Made by a program: the position numbers and the translations under genes. Shown here piece by piece: positions 5,858 to 10,457 of a stretch of DNA of 10,457 bases. The stretch lies in the NCBI GenBank assembly GCA_017990305.1, contig JAGNOB010000025.1:1-10457 (forward strand). Reading direction: 5' to 3'. Origin of the DNA: Leucobacter sp. GTDB lineage: Bacteria; Actinomycetota; Actinomycetes; Actinomycetales; Microbacteriaceae. The first letter of the stretch is position 1; each line of letters begins with the position of its first letter. Below the pieces are notes generated by a model. It had not been told where the DNA came from. It worked only from the letters and a program-made list of their open reading frames with translations, and searched no databases.

Positions 5858-8443
5858 CTACTCGGCTGTCTCCACCGTAATTTCGGCAACCTGCACGCCC
5901 GTGACGTCGGCGGCCTCGATACGGAGTTCCTCAATCCGGCCGACATCGGAAAGATCACTCGCGGCGAGCTGGAGGCGTGCGACGTCTGCTTCCGGCGCGT
6001 GCACCACGGCGAGCGTAACAGCCGTGCGCATCGAGACCTTAGCGTCAGTCTTCGCGCCGCGCACGCCGATGAGCGCACTACCGACGAGATCGAGGAGGCC
6101 AGCGTCAGCGTCAGCTCCGGCCAGTTCGGTGAGCTCGCTGGCAACAGGCCACGTCGCGCGATGCACCGAGCCCTCCTGGAACCAAGACCAGACCTCCTCG
6201 GTTGCGTAGGGGAGGAACGGGGCGAAGAGGCGAACAAACGTCGACAGCGCGGTACGCAGCGCCGTCACAGCCGAGGCCTGAATCTGTCCGGTGCCGTTGT
6301 GCGCACGCTCCTTGACGAGCTCAAGGTAGTCGTCGCAGAAGGTCCAGAAGAACGACTCGGTGTGTTCGAGTGCCCGCTGGTGGTCGTAGGACTCGAAGGA
6401 GCGGGTCGCGTCGTTCACCACACGGGCAAGCTCGGCGAGCATCGACCTGTCGATCGGTTCAGAGACCGTGCCCGCGCCGCTTGCGTCAAACGAGAGCGTG
6501 AACTTTGCTGCGTTGAGCAACTTGATCGCGAGCCTGCGGCCAATCTTGATCTGAGTCGGATTCTGCGGGTCGAAGGACGCGTCAGTTCCGAGCTTCGCCG
6601 ACGACGCCCAGTAGCGCACCGCGTCAGAGCCGTGCTGATCGAGCATGCCAGCCGGAGTCACGACGTTGCCCTTCGACTTTGACATCTTCTTGCGCTCCGG
6701 GTCGAGAATCCAGCCGGAGATGCCTGCGTGCTTCCACGGCAGCGTGCCCGACTCAAGCTCAGACCGCAGGAGGGTCGTGAACAGCCAGGTGCGGATGATG
6801 TCCTGCCCCTGTGGCCGCAGGTCGAACGGGTACACGAGGTCGTACAGCTCCTCATCGCGCTCCCATCCGCCGGCCAGCTGCGGTGTGAGAGACGACGTTG
6901 CCCAGGTGTCCATAACGTCCACCTCGCCCTGGAAACCGCCGGCAACGCCACGCTGCTCGGCCGTGTATCCGGCGGGGGTGTCGCTCGACGGATCGACGGG
7001 AAGCTGCTCTTCGCTCGGCACGATCGGCTCGTCAAACACCGGGTTGCCGTCTGCGTCGAGTGGGTACCAGACGGGAATCGGCACACCGAAGAAACGCTGG
7101 CGTGAGATCAGCCAATCGCCCGCGAGGCCCTCAACCCAGTTCTCATAGCGCACGCGCATGAAGTCGGGGTGCCAGGTGAGCTCCTTGCCGTGTGCGAGCA
7201 GGCGCTCGCGCAGGGCCTCGTCACGGGCGCCATTCTTGATATACCACTGACGGGTGGACACGATCTCGAGGGGCTTATCGCCCTTTTCGAAGAACTTCAC
7301 CTGGTGATTGATCTTGCGGATCTCTCCGGTGAGCTCGCCAGACGCCTGAAGCAGCTCGACCATTGTCTGCTTCGCGCTGAAGACAGTCTTGCCTGCGATC
7401 TGCGCAAAAGCTTCGCGACCTGCGTCGGAGGTGATCGCCTCGGGAGCCTCTGAGATGATCCGACCATCGAACCCGAGAATCGCTCGGTTCGGGAGATCGA
7501 GTTCACGCCACCAGATCACGTCGGTGACGTCGCCGAACGTGCAGACCATCGCAATGCCCGTTCCCTTGTCCTGCTGAGCAAGGTGGTGGGCGACGATGGG
7601 TACCTCGACGCCGAAGATCGGTGTCGTCACGGTGGTGCCGAACAGTGCCTGGTAACGCTCATCGTCTGGGTGCGCAACGAGTGCGACGCACGCCGCGAGC
7701 AGCTCGGGGCGTGTGGTGTCGATGAGGATATCGTCGCCGCCGTCAGTGCGATGGAACGACAGGGTGTGGTAGGCGCTCGGCTGCTCACGGTCTTCAAGCT
7801 CGGCCTGCGCGACCGCGGTGCGGAACGTTACGTCCCACAGCGTCGGCGCCTGCGCCTGGTAGGCCTCGCCACGCTCGATATTGCGCACGAACGCAAGCTG
7901 CGATGCGCGAAGTGACTCGTGGCCGATGGTTCGGTAGCTCTGCTTCCAGTCGACTGACAGGCCGAGTGTGCGCCACAGCGCTTCGAACTGCTTCTCATCC
8001 TCAACCGTGAGCTCCTCACAGAGGTCGATGAAGTTGCGTCGCGACACCGGCACCTGGTCGCCAGGCTTGATGTTCTTGCCGCTCGTGCCGTCGTGTGGGG
8101 GCACAAAGTCGGGGTCGAAGGGAAGCGTCGGATCGCAGCGCACGCCGTAGTAGTTCTGCACGCGGCGCTCGGTGGGGAGGCCGTTGTCGTCCCAGCCCAT
8201 TGGGTAGAAGACCCGCTTGCCGTTCATGCGCTTATAGCGCGCAACGGTGTCAGTGTGGGTGTACGAGAAGACGTGGCCGACGTGGAGCGAGCCGGATGCT
8301 GTTGGCGGGGGAGTGTCGATGCTGTAGACGTCGTCACGCGTCACCCCTTCGCGATCGAACGCGTAGGTGCCCGTCTCTTCCCAGACCGCCCCCCACTTGG
8401 ATTCGAGTCCCTCAAGTGCCGGCTTGTCGGGGATCGCGTTCAT
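5858..8443 (-). CDS. valS: valine-tRNA ligase (ValRS)
   Basis: This class I aminoacyl-tRNA synthetase joins valine to tRNA-Val using ATP, and an editing domain hydrolyses mischarged threonyl-tRNA. It has 861 residues. The HIGH signature is HVGH at 54-57 within PPPTASGSLHVGH, and KMSKS is exact at 586-590. The inserted CP1 editing domain contains DTTRPELLAA from residue 242 and the motif GTGIAMVCTFGDVTDVIWW. That motif and the overall length resemble the archaeal/rickettsial type of ValRS more than the E. coli type (951 residues), which ends in a coiled-coil tRNA-binding arm. The C-terminus here (about 775-861) shows no heptad-rich coiled coil. The fold assignment to valine rather than isoleucine or leucine rests on overall recall of the family. 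Start ATG 8443 has GGAG 8 bases upstream (minus strand). It heads an operon with the two small genes downstream and diverges from the MarR gene. Confidence 0.95.
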   Translation of the reverse strand: MNAIPDKPALEGLESKWGAVWEETGTYAFDREGVTRDDVYSIDTPPPTASGSLHVGHVFSYTHTDTVARYKRMNGKRVFYPMGWDDNGLPTERRVQNYYGVRCDPTLPFDPDFVPPHDGTSGKNIKPGDQVPVSRRNFIDLCEELTVEDEKQFEALWRTLGLSVDWKQSYRTIGHESLRASQLAFVRNIERGEAYQAQAPTLWDVTFRTAVAQAELEDREQPSAYHTLSFHRTDGGDDILIDTTRPELLAACVALVAHPDDERYQALFGTTVTTPIFGVEVPIVAHHLAQQDKGTGIAMVCTFGDVTDVIWWRELDLPNRAILGFDGRIISEAPEAITSDAGREAFAQIAGKTVFSAKQTMVELLQASGELTGEIRKINHQVKFFEKGDKPLEIVSTRQWYIKNGARDEALRERLLAHGKELTWHPDFMRVRYENWVEGLAGDWLISRQRFFGVPIPVWYPLDADGNPVFDEPIVPSEEQLPVDPSSDTPAGYTAEQRGVAGGFQGEVDVMDTWATSSLTPQLAGGWERDEELYDLVYPFDLRPQGQDIIRTWLFTTLLRSELESGTLPWKHAGISGWILDPERKKMSKSKGNVVTPAGMLDQHGSDAVRYWASSAKLGTDASFDPQNPTQIKIGRRLAIKLLNAAKFTLSFDASGAGTVSEPIDRSMLAELARVVNDATRSFESYDHQRALEHTESFFWTFCDDYLELVKERAHNGTGQIQASAVTALRTALSTFVRLFAPFLPYATEEVWSWFQEGSVHRATWPVASELTELAGADADAGLLDLVGSALIGVRGAKTDAKVSMRTAVTLAVVHAPEADVARLQLAASDLSDVGRIEELRIEAADVTGVQVAEITVETAE

Positions 8444-8529
8444 GACGGGGGCTCCGTTTTCTCGACGAAATGCAATGCTGGTCGCATTCTGTCGTGTTCG
8501 ATGTGGACGGCACCGCGTAAGCGAGTCGC

Positions 8530-8542
8530 AGTTGAGTCAACT
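8530..8542. promoter_or_regulatory. 13-bp perfect palindrome in the valS-marR divergent region
   Basis: AGTTGAGTCAACT is a perfect inverted repeat about a central G, lying 87 bases upstream of the valS start. On the minus strand it includes TTGACT, a -35-like hexamer for valS, although no good -10 sits 16-18 bases beyond it. It could be an operator or part of the valS promoter. A short inverted repeat (AATGC 8474-8478 with GCATT 8484-8488) also lies in the presumed valS leader. Both assignments are tentative. Confidence 0.3.
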
Positions 8543-8610
8543 CTGGTGCCTGAAGGGGTTTCTCGGAAGTCTATCGCGCTCCGGATGAATATTCGCAGAT
8601 GTATTGTGCG

Positions 8611-8628
8611 CAATCTATATATAGACTG
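8611..8628. promoter_or_regulatory. candidate MarR operator overlapping the marR promoter
   Basis: CAATCTATATATAGACTG is an 18-bp inverted repeat with only one mismatched pair (8613/8626). Its AT-rich core stands out from the GC-rich surroundings. Length and symmetry suit a MarR dimer. The core also resembles a -10 element (TATATA / TATAGA), and the ATG begins at 8634, so a bound repressor would block transcription initiation. A half-site AGTCTAT occurs upstream at 8568-8574. That the downstream MarR protein binds here is inference from position and symmetry. Confidence 0.6.
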
Positions 8629-8633
8629 CCGGT

Positions 8634-9119
8634 ATGACCAGCCGAGCTCGAGACATAGAGAGGCAGATGCTGGGGGCGTTTGCGACCGTTGCGCGACAGT
8701 GGGGAGCCACCCCGCTAGAAGGAACCATTGCGGAGACGTTGGGCCTCGACATCGAGGACAGCGAGATTCGAGTTATCTACCTACTGGGGGCCCGCACTGT
8801 AGAGATGCGCCCAGGCGATCTCGCCACCCAACTCGGGGTAAGCCGCCCCACTCTTTCGAAGTCGCTGACGCGGCTGCGAACTGCAAAGCTCGTCGAGAGC
8901 GCGCCCGCCGATGACGACAAGCGCTCGGTGTTCGTGACGCTCACCGAAAACGGCAGAGAGGCGTATCGCACCCTCATCGACTTCGGCATCAACGTCATCG
9001 ATTCCGCCAATGGCGACCTCTCCTCGGATGACCTTGCCGTCGTCGGCCAGTTTCTCGAGCGGTTTGCCAAGCAGCTAGGCGGCCCTGGCCCCGTCGTGCT
9101 TCCCGAGAGCCCCCGATAG
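8634..9119 (+). CDS. MarR-family winged-helix transcriptional regulator
   Basis: The 161-residue protein has the MarR architecture: N-terminal dimerisation helices (1-30), then a winged helix-turn-helix with MRPGDLATQLGVSRPTLSKSLTRLRTAKLVES at 58-89. The DNA-recognition helix is around VSRPTLSKSLTRL, and the wing is DDDKRSVFVTLTENG (93-107). C-terminal helices complete the dimer interface. Such proteins usually repress their own and adjacent genes until a small ligand binds. No ribosome binding site precedes ATG 8634, while a -10-like AT tract ends about 10 bases before it, so a leaderless transcript is likely. The alternative ATG 8667 (residue 12) has GAGAGG but only 3 bases of spacing. An upstream in-frame stop at 8622-8624 rules out a longer protein. 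The near palindrome at 8611-8628 is its likely operator. ddh lies 79 bases downstream and is a plausible target. The ligand is unknown. Confidence 0.9.
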   Translation: MTSRARDIERQMLGAFATVARQWGATPLEGTIAETLGLDIEDSEIRVIYLLGARTVEMRPGDLATQLGVSRPTLSKSLTRLRTAKLVESAPADDDKRSVFVTLTENGREAYRTLIDFGINVIDSANGDLSSDDLAVVGQFLERFAKQLGGPGPVVLPESPR

Positions 9120-9123
9120 CGTG

Positions 9124-9154
9124 TCGACATCCTCGCCCGGCATCCCCCTAACAT
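9124..9154 (+). promoter_or_regulatory. candidate promoter for ddh
   Basis: TAACAT at 9149-9154 is a good -10 hexamer. TCGACA at 9124-9129 matches the -35 consensus TTGACA at five of six positions, but the spacer is 19 bases, longer than ideal. Transcription would start near 9160, giving a leader of about 40 bases with GGGAGG at 9185-9190. ddh may also be read through from marR. Confidence 0.4.
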
Positions 9155-9198
9155 TGGAGTGTTGCGGGCACCAGCTTCCGTGACGGGAGGAAAAGACA

Positions 9199-10185
9199 AT
9201 GACAGACCGCATTCGCATCGGCATCGTCGGCTACGGGAATCTCGGGCGAGGCGTTGAGACCGCCCTCGCGCTCAGCCCTGACCTTGAACTCATTGGCGTG
9301 TTCAGTCGGCGCGATCCATTATCGGTGGAGACAGCGCGCGCAGACACCCCGGTGTATGCGATGGCCCAGCTTGATGAGTTCGTCGATCGCGTCGACGTGC
9401 TGATCCTCTGTGGCGGATCGAAATCGGATCTGCCCGAGCAGACACCAGCGCTGGCGGCGAAGTTCTCTGTTGTCGACAGCTTCGACACGCACGCAAAGGT
9501 CCCCGAGCACTTCGCAGCAGTGGACGAAGCGGCGCAAGCGAGTGGCAATGTTGCGATCATTTCGACGGGATGGGATCCAGGCCTGTTCTCGCTCAATCGT
9601 CTCTTCGGCGAGGCCATCTTGCCGCAAGGCGAGACATACACGTTCTGGGGACGCGGGCTCAGCCAGGGGCACTCGGACGCCCTCCGCCGCATCCCGGGTG
9701 TCGCAGGAGCCGTGCAGTACACGCTGCCGTCTGAATCTGCGATCGAGCGAGTTCGCGCGGGCGAGAATCCAGAGCTATCCACCCGCGAGAAGCACGATCG
9801 GCAGTGCTTCGTCGTGCTCGAGGCTGGCGCGGATCCGGATGCGATCCGGGAGGCCATCGTCACGATGCCAGACTACTTCGAGCCCTACGACACCACTGTC
9901 GAGTTCATTACGGCGGAGGATCTCGCTCGGGATCACTCGGGCATGCCCCACGGCGGGTTTGTGATCCGCTCGGGGGAGTCCTCGCCGGGAACAACGCAGA
10001 CAATCGAGTACCGTCTCGCCCTCGATTCCAATCCGGAGTTCACGTCGAGCGTGCTCGTTGCCTACGCGCGTGCGGCAGGAAAACTCGCGCGCGTCGGAAG
10101 CAAAGGCGCCTTTACGCCGTTTGACATCGCTCCAGGCCTGCTATCGCCGAAGACACCAGAACAGTTGCGCAAGGAACTGCTGTAA
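9199..10185 (+). CDS. ddh: meso-diaminopimelate D-dehydrogenase
   Basis: The enzyme (EC 1.4.1.16) makes meso-2,6-diaminopimelate in one NADPH-dependent reductive amination of L-2-amino-6-oxopimelate (tetrahydrodipicolinate), bypassing the four-step succinylase/acetylase routes of lysine synthesis. The 328 residues align along their length with Corynebacterium glutamicum Ddh (320) as I recall it. The Rossmann motif is GIVGYGNLGRGV (8-19), and SRR at 36-38 contacts the NADPH 2'-phosphate in that enzyme. DSFDTH is at 93-98, STGWDPG at 122-128, the strongly conserved GRGLSQGHSDALRRIPGV at 151-168, TMPDYF at 222-227 and MPHGG at 249-253. No key region is missing. ATG 9199 has GGGAGG 8 bases upstream. 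The gene follows a MarR regulator and ends at a strong terminator, so it appears to be transcribed alone or with marR, away from other lysine genes. Confidence 0.95.
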   Translation: MTDRIRIGIVGYGNLGRGVETALALSPDLELIGVFSRRDPLSVETARADTPVYAMAQLDEFVDRVDVLILCGGSKSDLPEQTPALAAKFSVVDSFDTHAKVPEHFAAVDEAAQASGNVAIISTGWDPGLFSLNRLFGEAILPQGETYTFWGRGLSQGHSDALRRIPGVAGAVQYTLPSESAIERVRAGENPELSTREKHDRQCFVVLEAGADPDAIREAIVTMPDYFEPYDTTVEFITAEDLARDHSGMPHGGFVIRSGESSPGTTQTIEYRLALDSNPEFTSSVLVAYARAAGKLARVGSKGAFTPFDIAPGLLSPKTPEQLRKELL

Positions 10186-10200
10186 ATCATCCGTATGTAA

Positions 10201-10240
10201 GGCGACAGGCCCCTCCGAGAAATCGGAGGGGCCTGTCGTT
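10201..10240. terminator. strong hairpin terminator after ddh, probably bidirectional
   Basis: CGACAGGCCCCTCCGA (10203-10218) pairs perfectly with TCGGAGGGGCCTGTCG (10223-10238): a 16-bp stem closed by the tetraloop GAAA, with two further G-T pairs outside. Only a TT follows on the plus strand and there is no T run on the minus strand, as is common for actinobacterial terminators. It starts 16-18 bases after the ddh stop and lies between two convergent genes, so it probably serves both. Confidence 0.85.
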
Positions 10241-10242
10241 AC

Positions 10243-10272
10243 CTGCTGGCGGCTGGCGCCGCCCCGCAGCAG
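10243..10272 (-). terminator. second hairpin abutting the stop of the binding-protein gene
   Basis: CTGCTG (10243-10248) pairs with CAGCAG (10267-10272), and an inner GC-rich stem (about 10249-10252 with 10259-10262) forms after a bulge. On the minus strand it begins immediately after the TAA of the gene at 10273. There is no T run, so it may protect the 3' end or help terminate together with the neighbouring 16-bp hairpin. Confidence 0.4.
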
Positions 10273-10457
10273 TTAGGCAATCAAGCCTGGGTAGGCGTCG
10301 GCGTTGTCCTTGAGCCATGCCTGGACGGCGCCCTCGGGATCGCCCTCGTACTCGTCGCCGGTGATCAGGCCCTCGAGCGCAGCGTATGCCGCATCGTCGA
10401 GCTTGATCTTCGAAATGTACTCGGCCGCCTCGGGGAACTCTTCCGAGAAGCCGTCAG
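10273..10457 (-). CDS. C-terminus of a probable glycine betaine/proline-type ABC transporter substrate-binding protein
   Basis: A minus-strand frame is open from the window edge to TAA at 10275-10273, giving 60 residues with no internal start needed. It begins DGFSEEFPEAAEYISKIKLD and ends in EGAVQAWLKDNADAYPGLIA. The pattern 'F..eyPEaaeyl.k..l', a short acidic spacer, then 'DPe.AvqaWl.dN.d....l' resembles the closing helices of OpuAC/ProX-like glycine betaine binding proteins, where the final helix carries W(L/I)..N. In Gram-positives such proteins are usually lipid-anchored and deliver osmoprotectants to an ABC permease. The signal peptide and ligand-binding aromatic residues would lie outside the window, so the substrate is not established. 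The gene converges on ddh with terminators between. It is a real gene by frame, ending and composition. The family call is moderate. Confidence 0.65.
   Translation of the reverse strand, partial: DGFSEEFPEAAEYISKIKLDDAAYAALEGLITGDEYEGDPEGAVQAWLKDNADAYPGLIA

Noticed and set aside
8502..8521. T-box-like sequence GGCACCGCG on the plus strand upstream of marR
   Set aside because: It resembles the core of the T-box motif but is on the strand opposite valS, lacks the specifier stem and terminator/antiterminator, and the downstream gene is a MarR regulator. Probably coincidence.
8093..8914. A 273-codon plus-strand open frame spanning the valS start, the divergent promoter region and the marR start
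   Set aside because: It overlaps two well-supported genes in the wrong frame or strand and shows no recognisable domain.

Overview
The window is GC-rich, gene-dense chromosomal DNA from a high-GC Gram-positive bacterium. The order tRNA-Pro, tig, clpP1, clpP2, clpX, the paired actinobacterial ClpP1/ClpP2, and the Ala/Lys-rich trigger-factor tail all point to Actinobacteria. The valine-tRNA ligase type and a meso-diaminopimelate dehydrogenase gene suggest Microbacteriaceae (a Leucobacter-like genus is my guess, low confidence). No mobile element, CRISPR array or phage gene is visible.

Region 1 (1-3581 and on to 4983, plus strand) is a protein-quality-control block. It begins with the 3' end of a TetR-type regulator and a tRNA-Pro(UGG) gene. 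Trigger factor follows (TTG start, long AK-rich tail) and ends at a strong hairpin terminator. Next come a perfect match to the actinobacterial ClgR operator, the clpP1-clpP2 operon, a second hairpin terminator and clpX. Trigger factor handles nascent chains at the ribosome. ClpX unfolds condemned proteins and feeds them to the mixed ClpP1P2 barrel. ClgR would raise clpP1P2 transcription under proteotoxic stress.

Region 2 (5022-8443, minus strand) is a valS operon: valine-tRNA ligase, then a 101-residue acidic-tailed protein of unknown function, then a lipoprotein of unknown function. The last two genes overlap as TGATG, which implies translational coupling. It converges on clpX.

Region 3 (8444-10185, plus strand) is transcribed divergently from valS. 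It holds a MarR-type regulator whose start is overlapped by a near-perfect 18-bp palindrome (a likely autoregulatory operator and probably a leaderless start), then meso-diaminopimelate D-dehydrogenase (ddh), the one-step route to meso-DAP for lysine synthesis. ddh ends at a 16-bp-stem terminator.

Region 4 (10273-10457, minus strand) is the C-terminal end of a periplasmic-binding-type protein resembling glycine betaine/proline (OpuAC-like) binding proteins, running off the window.

Most of the window is conserved housekeeping. The less ordinary parts are the regulatory sites (ClgR box, MarR palindrome), the uncharacterised pair downstream of valS, the MarR-ddh pairing, and the valine-tRNA ligase type.
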